Shown: positions 24,072 through 34,325, counted from the first letter of the stretch. The stretch is 64,000 bases of DNA from Bacteroides sp. CAG:927 (GCA_000431155.1 HF985652.1:1-64000); one strand, 5' to 3'. Made by a program: numbers and translations. Notes: a model not told the origin generated them from the letters alone.

Positions 24072-26543
24072 ATGAATATATCCTATAACTGGCTCAAGCG
24101 ATATATTGACTTTACACTTACTCCGGATGAACTGGCCGCAGCCCTGACTTCCATAGGTCTGGAGGTGGGCACCGTAGAGGAGGTGGAAAGCATACGCGGA
24201 GGGCTGAAAGGACTTGTAGTGGGCCATGTGCTCACATGCATAGAACACCCTGACAGCGACCACCTGCACATAACCACCGTGGACCTTGGCGACGGCGAGG
24301 CCACCCAGATAGTGTGCGGCGCGCCAAATGTGGCAGCCGGCCAGCATGTGATAGTGGCCACAGTGGGCACTACCCTGTATGACGGTGACAAAGAGTTCAA
24401 AATCAAGAAATCAAAAATACGCGGCGTAGAGAGCTTCGGCATGATTTGCGCTGAAGACGAGATAGGCGTGGGCAAATCCCACGACGGCATCATAGTGCTT
24501 CCCGAGGCAGTAAAACCGGGAACACCGGCAGCCGAATATTTCGGACTCACATCAGACTGGCTCATAGAAGTGGACCTTACCCCGAACCGCGTGGATGCAG
24601 CCAGCCATTACGGAGTGGCACGCGATTTACACGCATGGCTCCAGCAGCATGCCACACCATCGCCGCTGCATCTTCCGGAAGTGAGCGCATTTGCCCCCGA
24701 CCGTGCGGACGGAGCAGTGAGCGTGGAGGTAGAAAAGCCCGAGCTGTGCCCCCGGTACAGCGGCGTGACCATTCGCGGGGTGAAGGTGACAGAAAGTCCC
24801 AAATGGCTTCAGGACAAGCTCAATGCCATCGGACAGCGTCCAATCAACAGTGTGGTGGATATAACCAATTATATCCTTTACGGCTTAGGCCAACCACTCC
24901 ACTGCTTTGATCTGGCAAAAATAGACGGCGAAAAGGTGATAGTGAAAACCTGCGCCCAAGGGACACCGTTTGTGACTCTTGACGGAGTGGAACACCATCT
25001 GGACGAACGCGACCTGATGATATGCTCCGCCACACGCCCAATGTGCATAGCGGGAGTGTTTGGCGGTCTGGATTCAGGGGTGACAACCGACACGACCGAC
25101 ATATTTCTGGAGAGTGCATATTTTCAGCCCACCTCGGTGCGCCGCACAGCGCGTCGCCACGGACTGAGCACAGATGCATCGTTCCGCTACGAGCGCGGCA
25201 CCGACCCCAACATCACCATGTATGCGCTGAAACTTGCAGCCCTGATGGTGAAGGAGATGTGCGGCGGCGAGATATGCGGAGAGCCTGTGGATGTGAAAGC
25301 ACATGAATTCCCGCCTTTCAAGGTAGAACTGTCGTATGAGTACATCAACAACCTTATAGGCAAAGAGATACCTAAAGATACGGTACACAGCATACTCGAA
25401 TCGCTGGAGATAGCGATTACCAATGAAAGCACCGAGGATGTGATGCATCTGTTGGTGCCCACATACCGTGTGGATGTGCAGCGTCCATGTGATGTGGTGG
25501 AAGATCTGCTGCGTATCTATGGCTACAACAATGTGGAGATTTCGTCAACGGTACACTCATCGCTGAGCTACAAATCAATGACCGATTTCAGCTCGGAATT
25601 GCGCACCCTGATTTCAGAGCAGCTCACAGCGTGCGGATTTAACGAAATACTCAACAATTCGCTTACCGCAGAAGCATATTATGCCGACTCCAAGATATAT
25701 CCTATCGACACATGTGTGCGTCTTCTCAATCCGCTCAGCAATGAACTGTGCCTGATGCGCCGCACACTGCTGTACGGAGGACTGGAATCCATAGCCCACA
25801 ATATCAACCGCAAGAGCAGCGATTTGCTGATGTATGAGTTCGGCAATGTTTATCGCCGCAATCCCGAAGCGGAAAGCACTGCGGAGAAACCGCTCGCACC
25901 GTACAGCGAGGCATCGCGCCTCGGGATATGGATGACGGGCAATCTGCGTCCGGCATCATGGCTGCGCGGAGCAGATGAGGTAAGCATATACGACCTCAAA
26001 GCTGTGGTGGCAAACATATTCCTCCGCATGGGCATAGCCGACGGAGAGCTTAAATACAGTGTAGGTACAGCCGATGAGATATTTGCCGCATGTATAATCA
26101 TATCCACACGCTCAGGCAAAGAGCTGGGCAGAATGGGAATACTCGGCAAGTCAGTGCTGAAAACATTCGGCATCAAGCAGGCAGTATGCTACGCATCTCT
26201 GAACTGGGACGAGCTCGTGAAGATGTCGCTCAAACATCAGGTCACCTATACACCGCTGCCCAAGACACATCCCGTGAAACGTGACCTTGCATTACTGATA
26301 GACAACACCGTGACAATGGCACAAATTGATGCCACAGTGCGTGAAAGCGAACGCAAGCTGCTCAAGAATGTGACATTGTTTGACGCTTACGAAGGCGACA
26401 AGCTGCCTGAAGGCAAGAAATCGTATGCCATAAGCATCACACTTCAGGATGACGAGAAGACACTTCAGGACAAGCAGATAGAAGCTGTCATGGCAAAAAT
26501 CACCGCCAATCTCGCCAAGAAACTTGGCGCACAACTCCGATAA
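24072..26543 (+). CDS. pheT: Phenylalanyl-tRNA synthetase beta subunit
   Basis: 823 residues, normal length. It charges tRNA-Phe together with PheS. Domains in order: B1 and EMAP-like tRNA-binding (VGHVLTCIEHPDSDHLHITTVDL, about 40-155), B3/B4 editing (about 210-390, with SFRYERGTDP), B5 (about 400-475), a catalytic-like core (about 480-690) and the FDX-ACB anticodon-binding domain (about 730-823, YTPLPKTHPVKRDLALLIDN). pheS is not in this window, so the subunits are unlinked here. yebC follows after 38 nt. Confidence 0.97.
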   Translation: MNISYNWLKRYIDFTLTPDELAAALTSIGLEVGTVEEVESIRGGLKGLVVGHVLTCIEHPDSDHLHITTVDLGDGEATQIVCGAPNVAAGQHVIVATVGTTLYDGDKEFKIKKSKIRGVESFGMICAEDEIGVGKSHDGIIVLPEAVKPGTPAAEYFGLTSDWLIEVDLTPNRVDAASHYGVARDLHAWLQQHATPSPLHLPEVSAFAPDRADGAVSVEVEKPELCPRYSGVTIRGVKVTESPKWLQDKLNAIGQRPINSVVDITNYILYGLGQPLHCFDLAKIDGEKVIVKTCAQGTPFVTLDGVEHHLDERDLMICSATRPMCIAGVFGGLDSGVTTDTTDIFLESAYFQPTSVRRTARRHGLSTDASFRYERGTDPNITMYALKLAALMVKEMCGGEICGEPVDVKAHEFPPFKVELSYEYINNLIGKEIPKDTVHSILESLEIAITNESTEDVMHLLVPTYRVDVQRPCDVVEDLLRIYGYNNVEISSTVHSSLSYKSMTDFSSELRTLISEQLTACGFNEILNNSLTAEAYYADSKIYPIDTCVRLLNPLSNELCLMRRTLLYGGLESIAHNINRKSSDLLMYEFGNVYRRNPEAESTAEKPLAPYSEASRLGIWMTGNLRPASWLRGADEVSIYDLKAVVANIFLRMGIADGELKYSVGTADEIFAACIIISTRSGKELGRMGILGKSVLKTFGIKQAVCYASLNWDELVKMSLKHQVTYTPLPKTHPVKRDLALLIDNTVTMAQIDATVRESERKLLKNVTLFDAYEGDKLPEGKKSYAISITLQDDEKTLQDKQIEAVMAKITANLAKKLGAQLR

Positions 26544-26581
26544 CAAACCAATCAAAAACAATAAATCAAAACAACACCGAT

Positions 26582-27319
26582 ATGGGAAGAGCTTTTGAAT
26601 ACCGCAAAGCCAGAAAACTGAAACGCTGGGGCAACATGAGCCGCACCTTCACCCGCATAGGCAAGGAAATAACCATTGCAGCCAAAGCAGGCGGCCCCGA
26701 CCCAAGCACCAACCCCCGTCTGCGCGCACTGATGCAGAACGCCAAGGCAGCCAACATGCCCAAGGACACAGTGGAACGCGCCATAAAGAAGGCAACGGAC
26801 AAGGATGCCGGCGATTACAAGGAAATCACATACGAAGGATACGGGCCATACGGTATCGCCATTTTTGTAGAGGCCGCTACCGACAACAACACCCGCACAG
26901 TGGCCAATGTGCGCTCTTATTTCACCAAACATGGAGGCTCACTGGGCACTCAGGGATCACTCACATTCCTGTTTGACCACAAGTCAGTGTTCAAAATCAA
27001 ACCCAAAGACGGCATCAGCCTTGAGGACCTTGAACTTGAGCTTATAGATTACGGCGTGGACGAACTCATAGACGATGTGGATGAGGACGGAAACGAGCAG
27101 ATAATACTCTACGGTGGATTTGAGGACTATTCCTCTATCCAGAACTATCTGGAAGAAAACGGATTTGAAATCATATCATCGGAATTTGAGCGTATTCCCA
27201 ACGATGTGAAAGAAGTGACCGAAGAGCAGCGTGCCGCCATTGAAAAGCTCCTTGACAAGCTTGAGGATGACGAGGATGTGCAGAACGTATTCCACAACAT
27301 GAAGGAATCAGAGGAATAA
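26582..27319 (+). CDS. YebC/PmpR-family protein
   Basis: 245 residues, full length. Starts MGRAFEYRKARKLKRWGNMS, with the conserved GPDPSTNPRLRALMQNAKAANMPKDTVERAIKKA helical block and YEGYGPYGIAIFVEA. Some members act as DNA-binding regulators, and a closely related branch has been reported to aid translation of difficult stretches; sequence alone does not decide between them. Cytoplasmic. Co-directional with pheT, 38 nt downstream, and followed by a bidirectional terminator. Confidence 0.95.
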   Translation: MGRAFEYRKARKLKRWGNMSRTFTRIGKEITIAAKAGGPDPSTNPRLRALMQNAKAANMPKDTVERAIKKATDKDAGDYKEITYEGYGPYGIAIFVEAATDNNTRTVANVRSYFTKHGGSLGTQGSLTFLFDHKSVFKIKPKDGISLEDLELELIDYGVDELIDDVDEDGNEQIILYGGFEDYSSIQNYLEENGFEIISSEFERIPNDVKEVTEEQRAAIEKLLDKLEDDEDVQNVFHNMKESEE

Positions 27320-27351
27320 TTCAGCTCTAAGGCAAGTTATTACAATACAAG

Positions 27352-27393
27352 CACCCGATTTTAGCCGAAAGGTTGAAATCGGGTGTTTCTTTT
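27352..27393. terminator. Bidirectional terminator between yebC and the CDF gene
   Basis: A 10-bp stem, cacccgattt at 27352-27361 with aaatcgggtg at 27376-27385, then TTTCTTTTA. It lies between two convergent genes and is only eight bases from the CDF stop. Confidence 0.75.
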
Positions 27394-27400
27394 ATCATAG

Positions 27401-28294
27401 TCAGGAAAGAGCTGACGGCTCCATGTGGATGTAGATAAGCGTGGACGGGCCAAACTCGCGGCGCAATGCCTTCTCTGCCTCCGAAGCTAAGGCATGAGCC
27501 TGAAAAAGGGAGATATTACCATTCATTTTGGTGTGCAGGTCAATGGCAATGCCATTGCCGATACGCCGCGTGCGCAAACGATGCACTGAGTCAATGCCCT
27601 CAATTTCAAGTACGGTTTGGAGAATCTTATCCTCAATGTCCTTAGGGAGAGAACTTTCAAGAAGCTCATTGACACTCGGGCGCACAATGTCGTATCCGGC
27701 CTTGATAATAAAGAAGCTCACGACAATGGCAGCGATGGGGTCAAGTATGCGGAACCTCTGACCCAAAAACATAGCACCGGCAATGCCCACGAACGTACCG
27801 AGCGAGGATATGGCATCGCTTCTGTGATGCCATGCATTGGCCACCACAGCGGTGGAATTTACGGCTTTGCCCCGCACTACCGTATAACGATAAAGAATCT
27901 CCTTGCTTACAATAGAAACAACTGCAATGACAAGAGCAAGCCATGTGGGACGCGGCAACTCATGACCATTAAACGCATCAATAACAAGGAGTATGCCGTT
28001 GACCAAAAGGGCTATGCCTGCAAACGCGAGAAAAATTCCGATAACCATGGTGGCGAAAGTTTCATATTTGCCATGACCATAGTCATGCCCCGGATCGGAG
28101 GGCTTTGAAGATATCCTGACGAATACGAGAACGATAATATCGGTGATGAAATCGGAAAGAGAATGGACGGCATCGGCCACCATTGCCGAACTGCGGCCCA
28201 AAATACCGGCCAGGAATTTAAGCACAATGAGCAAAGCGTTGACCACGGAGCCAACAAGAGTCACTTTATAGATTTCTTTCTCCCTCGTATCCAT
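27401..28294 (-). CDS. Cation diffusion facilitator (zinc/iron/manganese exporter)
   Basis: 297 residues from ATG 28294 (MDTREKEIYKVTLVG); the frame continues upstream without protein character. Six membrane segments, with the metal site in helix 2 (ADAVHSLSDFITDI) and helix 5 (NAWHHRSDAISSLG), both of the HxxxD kind seen in CDF transporters. A carboxy-terminal cytoplasmic metal-binding domain (about 210-297) is present. It exports divalent metal in exchange for protons. Divergent from the MacA-like gene with a 136-nt gap. Confidence 0.93.
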   Translation of the reverse strand: MDTREKEIYKVTLVGSVVNALLIVLKFLAGILGRSSAMVADAVHSLSDFITDIIVLVFVRISSKPSDPGHDYGHGKYETFATMVIGIFLAFAGIALLVNGILLVIDAFNGHELPRPTWLALVIAVVSIVSKEILYRYTVVRGKAVNSTAVVANAWHHRSDAISSLGTFVGIAGAMFLGQRFRILDPIAAIVVSFFIIKAGYDIVRPSVNELLESSLPKDIEDKILQTVLEIEGIDSVHRLRTRRIGNGIAIDLHTKMNGNISLFQAHALASEAEKALRREFGPSTLIYIHMEPSALS

Positions 28295-28395
28295 ACATTC
28301 AAAACGAGATGACAGGCACAATGTTGTGCAAAGAGAGGCGTATGTACGAAAACGGACATTTTGCGCACCGTAACACACTGATAATCAGCATAAGG

Positions 28396-28426
28396 TTGAC
28401 AATGGGATTTTTTTGTGTTAGTTTTG
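28396..28426 (+). promoter_or_regulatory. Promoter of the MacAB-like operon, ATG four bases downstream
   Basis: TTG at 28396-28398, 20 bp, TAGTTTTG at 28419-28426. The ATG is at 28431, so the predicted transcript starts at or next to the start codon. Same geometry as the 9117 and 34342 genes. Confidence 0.65.
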
Positions 28427-28430
28427 TTGC

Positions 28431-29678
28431 ATGGACAAACAGATAAGCAAATCGCAACTGCGCCGAGAGCGCAATACAAAGCTGATAAAATGGGGCGGCG
28501 CCACATTACTTGTGGCACTGGGTGTGACAGCATTAATAGTCAGCCTTGAAAAAGGGATAAACCGGCGCGATGTTCGGCTCGGGGCCGCAGAACAAGGAGC
28601 GCTTGAAACCACCGTCAATGCCACAGGACGAGTAGTACCGGCATTTGAGGAGGTAATAAACTCACCGGTTGACACCCGAATACTGAAAGTATATGCACAA
28701 GCCGGAGACAGTGTGGAGGAGGGCGCACCCCTGCTGCAACTGGATCTTGAGACGGCAGAAACCAATTACAGCAAACTACTTAACGAACGGGATATGCGGC
28801 GACAAGAACTTACGCAGCTCCAGCTCAACAACCGCACCCAACTCAGCGAGCTTGCCATGCAGATAGAGGTAAAACAGATGCAAGTCAACCAGCTGAAAGT
28901 GGAAGCAGAGAACGAACGGAGACTTGACAGCTTAGGTTCAGGTACAGGAGACCGTGTGCGTCAAGCTGAAACCGCATATACGACAGGCAAACTGGAGCTG
29001 AGACAACTGCGTGAGCGCTTGGCAAACGAGAAATTGCGCAACGCGGCAGCCGAGAAAGTTCAAAGCCTGAATGTGAGCAGTTTTGAGCAAGACCTTGCAC
29101 TGATGCGGCGCACCCTTGACCAAGGCCGCATACCGGCACCACATGCAGGAGTGCTCACCTATATAGCCAATGAAATAGGCAGAAGAATAACGGCCGGTGA
29201 GAAAGTGGCAGTAGTGAGTGACCTGAGCCAGTTCAAGATAGAAGGAGAAGTGGCAGAGGGGAGCAGCGACCGTGTAGGCGTAGGGTCGGAAGTGATAGTG
29301 CGCATAGGCAAAACAGAGCTTAAAGGCACCGTCACCAACCTGACCCCGCAGGCCAAGGGGGGAGTAATATCGTTTACGGTGAAACTTGAAGACCCCCGTA
29401 ATCCCCGTCTGCGCTCCGGACTGCGCACGGAGCTGAGTGTGAGCTACGGCTACAAAAGCAGTGTGCTGAGAATACCGAACGGCCAGTATTTCAAAGGACC
29501 GGGAGAGTATAACCTGTTTGTGAAAGACGGCGACAATCATTTGTCGCAACGAAAAGTGCGACTCGGAGACAGCAACCGCGATTACGTGGAAGTATTGTCG
29601 GGGTTAAATGCCGGCGACAGCGTGGCAGTAAGCGATATGGAGCAATTCAATAAAAGCAAAACATTAAAACTAAAATAG
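28431..29678 (+). CDS. Periplasmic adaptor of a MacAB-type efflux pump
   Basis: 415 residues. A short basic cytoplasmic amino terminus and one membrane anchor (residues about 24-42, GGATLLVALGVTALIVS) are followed by a split biotinyl-lipoyl domain (VINSPVDTRILKVYAQAGDSVEEGAPLLQLD and PAPHAGVLTYIANEIGRRITAGE), a coiled-coil hairpin between them (about 100-215), and a beta-barrel domain (about 230-330). This is the HlyD/MacA membrane-fusion fold, linking the inner-membrane ABC pump to TolC. First gene of a seven-gene run; the ATPase starts one base after its stop. Confidence 0.93.
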   Translation: MDKQISKSQLRRERNTKLIKWGGATLLVALGVTALIVSLEKGINRRDVRLGAAEQGALETTVNATGRVVPAFEEVINSPVDTRILKVYAQAGDSVEEGAPLLQLDLETAETNYSKLLNERDMRRQELTQLQLNNRTQLSELAMQIEVKQMQVNQLKVEAENERRLDSLGSGTGDRVRQAETAYTTGKLELRQLRERLANEKLRNAAAEKVQSLNVSSFEQDLALMRRTLDQGRIPAPHAGVLTYIANEIGRRITAGEKVAVVSDLSQFKIEGEVAEGSSDRVGVGSEVIVRIGKTELKGTVTNLTPQAKGGVISFTVKLEDPRNPRLRSGLRTELSVSYGYKSSVLRIPNGQYFKGPGEYNLFVKDGDNHLSQRKVRLGDSNRDYVEVLSGLNAGDSVAVSDMEQFNKSKTLKLK

Positions 29679-29679
29679 C

Positions 29680-30354
29680 ATGTCAATAATCACCCTTAAC
29701 GGCATCAGTAAGGTGTACCGTACGAAAGAGATAGAAACAACCGCACTGGAGAATGTGAACCTCAAAGTGGAAAAAGGTGAATTCATAAGCATCATGGGGC
29801 CGAGCGGATGCGGCAAGTCCACTCTGCTCAACATCATAGGTCTGCTTGACAAACCCACCACGGGAAACGTGGAGCTTCTGGGGAAAGACTGCAGCAAAAT
29901 GAACGATACGGAGCTGGCACATTTCCGCAACTTGAACGTGGGGTTTGTGTTTCAGAGCTTTCACCTCATCCAGAGCCTGAATGTGGCAGCGAATGTGGAA
30001 CTGCCGCTGGTATATAGGTCGGGAGTGAGCGCACACGAACGCAAAGAGCGCGTGGAAGAAGTGCTGAAAAGGCTGGAGATGCTGCACCGCATCAAGCATC
30101 TGCCCTCGCAACTTTCGGGAGGACAATGCCAACGTGTGGCGATAGCGAGAGCCATAATCGGCGCACCCGACATAATACTCGCCGACGAGCCGACCGGCAA
30201 TCTGGACTCAAAGATGGGAGCAGAAGTGATGAACATCTTACACCAGCTCAACAAAGAGGACGGCACAACAATAGTGATGGTGACACACAACGAAGCGCAA
30301 GCCCGCGAAACAGACCGCATAGTACGCTTCTTTGACGGACGCATAATATCCTGA
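29680..30354 (+). CDS. ABC transporter ATPase, MacB/LolD type
   Basis: 224 residues. Complete nucleotide-binding domain: Walker A GPSGCGKSTLLNIIG, Q-loop VFQSFHLIQSL, signature QLSGGQCQRVAIARAI, Walker B IILADEPTGNLDS and H-loop VMVTHNEAQA. The closest subfamily is the MacB/LolD group, which powers mechanotransmission and not substrate transport through the membrane. In E. coli MacB the ATPase is fused to the permease; here they are separate. It is followed three bases later by the first permease. Confidence 0.95.
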   Translation: MSIITLNGISKVYRTKEIETTALENVNLKVEKGEFISIMGPSGCGKSTLLNIIGLLDKPTTGNVELLGKDCSKMNDTELAHFRNLNVGFVFQSFHLIQSLNVAANVELPLVYRSGVSAHERKERVEEVLKRLEMLHRIKHLPSQLSGGQCQRVAIARAIIGAPDIILADEPTGNLDSKMGAEVMNILHQLNKEDGTTIVMVTHNEAQARETDRIVRFFDGRIIS

Positions 30355-30357
30355 GCC

Positions 30358-31629
30358 ATGAACACAAAACTGCAACAGATATTTTATGACCTGCGCTATC
30401 AGCCGGTCGTGACATGGATAACATTAGTGGGCACGACACTGTCAATATTTCTAATCATGGTAGTAGTGATGATGCAGCAAGTGTCAGTGATACCGTTTGC
30501 ACCGGAGAGCTGCCGTCCGCGACTGCTGTTAGGCGCATACCTGCACATCACCAGCACCGACCCCAATGAACAATACGATTCCTCGGCAGGTCTGAGCTAT
30601 GAGTCAGCCAAAAAACTTTATGGCAATCTGGACGGAGTGGAACACACCTCATATATGATGATAGGTACTGAAACAGGCAGTGTAAAAGGCCCTACAGAGG
30701 ATGCCTTTGAAGTGGGATTTCGTAAGGCGGATGCTGAGTTTTTCAAGATATATGACCACCAACTTGTAGAAGGCCGCTATTATACACCAGAAGAAGCAGA
30801 TGCAATGCGCCCACTGGCTGTGATAACCGAAAGTGTGGCACGCCGTCTGTTTGGAACGGCAACTAAAACCGGCAACACCTTTCTGTTCAACCACGAACCA
30901 TATACAGTGGCAGGCGTGATAAAAGACAACAGCAAACTGGCACTTACCGGCGGAGGAGACATATTCTTACCTACAGGACCGAATGACCCGGATATGAATT
31001 ACGATGAGCGGTTCGGCTCAGTAGGTGTGAGTCTTCTTGTGAAAGAAGGGGTTGACTTTGAGTATGTGCGCGATCAAGTAAAAGCCCGCTATGCGGCACT
31101 CGACACTGAGCTTGCATCAGAGAACAATAAGACGGTGTATCATGAAGCACCATTTAACCAAGAAACCATAGCATCAGGATTGGGAGGAAGCAATGTGACA
31201 CCATCCAGCAAAGAAGAGAACCGAGGCAGAATGGTGCTCTACACGCTACTTCTGTTGGTGCCGGCAATCAATCTAAGCTCCATGCTGCAAAGCCGCCTGC
31301 GAAGGAGGGTGAGCGAGATAGGAGTGCGGCGCGCATTCGGATGCACACGCTCAAGAATCATTACCGACATCATAGCCGAAAACTTCATAATAACGATAGT
31401 GGGCGGCATAATAGGACTGGCTCTTGGGATAGCGTTTGCCCTGACATACAACGGACTGTTTGATACGGTGGACGACATGGGCATAACCTCCCCTACCCTG
31501 AGCGTACTGCTCAACTGGCGCATTACGCTGAGTGCACTCGCAGCCTGCTTCATACTCAATCTTATCAGTGCGGCGCTGCCGGCATGGCAAGCCTCACGCC
31601 TTAACCCCGTAAACGCAATCAAAGCATGA
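30358..31629 (+). CDS. MacB-type ABC permease (first)
   Basis: 423 residues. One amino-terminal membrane helix (about 20-40), a large periplasmic MacB-core domain (about 50-270), and an FtsX-type three-helix block at the carboxy terminus (about 290-423, with RRVSEIGVRRAFGCTRSRI and LPAWQASRLNPVNAIKA). It pairs with the 29680 ATPase and the second permease, probably as a heterodimer. Its end overlaps the next gene by four bases. Confidence 0.92.
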   Translation: MNTKLQQIFYDLRYQPVVTWITLVGTTLSIFLIMVVVMMQQVSVIPFAPESCRPRLLLGAYLHITSTDPNEQYDSSAGLSYESAKKLYGNLDGVEHTSYMMIGTETGSVKGPTEDAFEVGFRKADAEFFKIYDHQLVEGRYYTPEEADAMRPLAVITESVARRLFGTATKTGNTFLFNHEPYTVAGVIKDNSKLALTGGGDIFLPTGPNDPDMNYDERFGSVGVSLLVKEGVDFEYVRDQVKARYAALDTELASENNKTVYHEAPFNQETIASGLGGSNVTPSSKEENRGRMVLYTLLLLVPAINLSSMLQSRLRRRVSEIGVRRAFGCTRSRIITDIIAENFIITIVGGIIGLALGIAFALTYNGLFDTVDDMGITSPTLSVLLNWRITLSALAACFILNLISAALPAWQASRLNPVNAIKA

Positions 31630-32858
31630 AACGCCAACTTATAACACAAATGCGCAATGAATGGCGCAGCAATATATGTATGATACTGGAGCTTACCATA
31701 GTAGGAGTGGTGCTATGGAGCAGTATGACACTTTTCATCTATCTGATTTCGGTGCGGATGCAGCACTATGGCTACAGTACCGAAGACCTGTATCATGCCG
31801 AGGTGAAATATGTGTCCGGCAAATCAAGTGCATACAAGTCATATGACGACAGCGCACACAGTTACTTTACCGATCTGGCACAGATACGCTCCAAACTTGC
31901 GGAGAATCCATATGTGGAGATGACCGGTCTTGGCAGCAACTCGATGCCTTACAATTTTAATTTCTCAGGCACGATAATCGAATACCAAGATAAAGACTCG
32001 GTTTACTCATACATGGGAAACCAACGGTATGTAACCCCCGAGGTTGTGCGAATGCTGAGACTTGAGGGTTACAATGGCGAAACGACTGAACAGCTTGCCC
32101 AAATAATAGAGAGAGGGGACATACTGTTATCAAATTTCGATAACGAGGATTCAGAAGATATGACGGACGGAAAATATTTCGTAGGGAAGGATGTGACAGT
32201 AAGCAGAGACACCACGCGCAGGTGTCATGTAGGAGGAATGGCTTACGGAATACACCGATCGGATTATGAAAACCTGTTTCGCGGGGTGATATACTACCCG
32301 CTCAACACCGGGTGGGGCAACGAACTGATAATAAAAGTGAAGAGCGGCAAGGGCCGTGATTTTATGGAGACAGTGACCACAAAAGATACGGAACACGGCA
32401 ATGTGTATCTGAGCAACCTGCAATCGCTTGACAATATGCGAGATTCGGCACACAGAGACATAGCAACAGTGGTGCGCAACTATGCGGTATGTGCAGTTTT
32501 TCTGCTGATTATCATATTTCTGGGCTTTTTAGGCACATTCTGGTTCCGCGTACAGCAACGCACACCGGAAATATCCATAAGAATAGTAAACGGGGCGACC
32601 CGGGGCGACATATTCAGGCGTTTTCTTAGTGAAGGAATGCTGCTGCTCATAATGGCAACAGCCATATCCACAGGCGTGGAGGCACTGCTGATGCATTACC
32701 AAATAGGGAACTGGGGCATGACAATGGGAGACTATATTCCGTGGCTTGCCATGTCGGTGTCAGTAGTGCTTCTGACCATAATGATTGTAGCGGGAATATG
32801 GATGCCGGCCCGCAAAGCAATGGCAATCAATCCGGCATCGGCACTCAAAGACCAATAA
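31626..32858 (+). CDS. MacB-type ABC permease (second)
   Basis: 410 residues, same layout as its neighbour: one amino-terminal helix (about 20-42), a periplasmic domain and three carboxy-terminal helices with RTPEISIRIVNGATRGDIF and WMPARKAMAINPASALKD. The periplasmic part is diverged from the first permease, in line with a heterodimeric pump. The start overlaps the first permease by four bases and the stop directly abuts the TolC-like gene. Confidence 0.9.
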   Translation: MKRQLITQMRNEWRSNICMILELTIVGVVLWSSMTLFIYLISVRMQHYGYSTEDLYHAEVKYVSGKSSAYKSYDDSAHSYFTDLAQIRSKLAENPYVEMTGLGSNSMPYNFNFSGTIIEYQDKDSVYSYMGNQRYVTPEVVRMLRLEGYNGETTEQLAQIIERGDILLSNFDNEDSEDMTDGKYFVGKDVTVSRDTTRRCHVGGMAYGIHRSDYENLFRGVIYYPLNTGWGNELIIKVKSGKGRDFMETVTTKDTEHGNVYLSNLQSLDNMRDSAHRDIATVVRNYAVCAVFLLIIIFLGFLGTFWFRVQQRTPEISIRIVNGATRGDIFRRFLSEGMLLLIMATAISTGVEALLMHYQIGNWGMTMGDYIPWLAMSVSVVLLTIMIVAGIWMPARKAMAINPASALKDQ

Positions 32859-34325
32859 ATGACTCGCTTTTTCATACATATATTTCTCGCGCTGCTGCCC
32901 CTGATCGGGGCAGCACGTGAGCTTACTCTGTGCCTTGACGACGCCATAGCCATGGCAAGGGTGAAGAGTGTGGATGCGGCTGTGGCACTTGACGAACTTA
33001 AAACCGCCTACTGGGAATGGCGCACCTACCGTGCCGACCAATTGCCGGAGATAAGTTTCAAGGCTACCGCACCGAGCTACTCCAACCAATATACGCCCTA
33101 CATGAACTCGCAGGGTGACTACAGCTTTGTGAACAACAATTTTCTGGAAGCACAGGGCCAGCTTTCAGTCACGCAACAGGTGCGCCTGACCGGTGGCACC
33201 ATCAGCCTGAACTCATCGCTTGATTTCATGCGGATGTATGACAATGGCGGGGGCAACAGGTTCATGAGCATACCTGTGGCCCTGACATTGAACCAGCCCA
33301 TATTCGGCACCAACACAATGAAATGGCAAAGCAAGATAGAACCGGTGAGGTACAGTGAGGCGAAGGCGGCTTTTCTAAGCGCGACGGAGGATGTGGCGCG
33401 GGCCACGGTAGAGTACTATTTTTCCCTGATACTCAGCCGCACCAATCTGAGCATAGCCCAACAGAACCTTGCCACAGCCGAGAAGCTTTATGCCGTGGCC
33501 AAAGAAAAGCGCAAGATGGGGCAGATAAGCGAAAACGATCTGCTACAGATGGAGATAAATATGCTTGACGCACAATCATCGCTTACCGACTGCGAGAGCA
33601 CGCTGAAAAGCAATATGTTCACTCTAAGGGCCTTTCTGGACCTTGATGAAGATGTGGAGATAGTGCCGGTGGTGCCGGACAATGTGCCCAAGGCCGACAT
33701 AACATACGCGGATGCTCTGGACCGCGCACTCACCAATAATAAATTTGCCAAGAACATGCGCAGGCGTCAGCTTGAGGCAGATTATGAGGTGGCAAAAGCA
33801 AAGGGGAATCTGAGGGAGATAAACCTGTTTCTTCAAGTGGGATATACCGGCACCGACATGCGAATGGGAGATGCATATACACGACTGAGAGGGAACCAGC
33901 TGGCACAAGTCGGATTCACGATTCCGCTGCTTGACTGGGGCAGACGCCGTGGCAAGGTCAAGGTGGCGGAAAGCAACCGCCGCGTGACCCAAAGCCGTTT
34001 GCGCCAAGAGTCAATGAATTTCAACCAAGAGCTGTTTGTGCTTGTGGAGCGATTCTGCAATCAGCAGAGCCAACTTTCCATAGCCACGCGTACGAACGCG
34101 ATAGCGCGCAAAAGATATGACACGAATGTACAGACTTATCTCATCGGTAAAATCTCCACACTTGATCTAAATGACTCGCAGAGCAAGAAGGATGAGAGCA
34201 TGCGGCAGTATATCAATGAGCTGTACAAATTCTGGAGCTACTGGTACCAGCTGCGCTCGCTCACATTGTTTGACTACGCTACGCACGAACCAATCAACGC
34301 GGATATTGACAAATTAGTGAAATAA
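32859..34325 (+). CDS. TolC-family outer membrane channel
   Basis: 488 residues with a signal peptide (MTRFFIHIFLALLPLIGAA). Two tandem long helical outer-membrane-efflux repeats (about 25-240 and 260-480) flank short beta strands; LTLCLDDAIAMARVKSVDA, AKEKRKMGQISENDLLQMEI and RRRGKVKVAESNRRVTQSRL are typical of TolC helices. It forms the trimeric exit duct for the upstream adaptor and ABC pump. The gene begins one base after the second permease. A complete promoter for the next two genes lies in its last 20 bases and the 12-base gap beyond. Confidence 0.93.
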   Translation: MTRFFIHIFLALLPLIGAARELTLCLDDAIAMARVKSVDAAVALDELKTAYWEWRTYRADQLPEISFKATAPSYSNQYTPYMNSQGDYSFVNNNFLEAQGQLSVTQQVRLTGGTISLNSSLDFMRMYDNGGGNRFMSIPVALTLNQPIFGTNTMKWQSKIEPVRYSEAKAAFLSATEDVARATVEYYFSLILSRTNLSIAQQNLATAEKLYAVAKEKRKMGQISENDLLQMEINMLDAQSSLTDCESTLKSNMFTLRAFLDLDEDVEIVPVVPDNVPKADITYADALDRALTNNKFAKNMRRRQLEADYEVAKAKGNLREINLFLQVGYTGTDMRMGDAYTRLRGNQLAQVGFTIPLLDWGRRRGKVKVAESNRRVTQSRLRQESMNFNQELFVLVERFCNQQSQLSIATRTNAIARKRYDTNVQTYLIGKISTLDLNDSQSKKDESMRQYINELYKFWSYWYQLRSLTLFDYATHEPINADIDKLVK

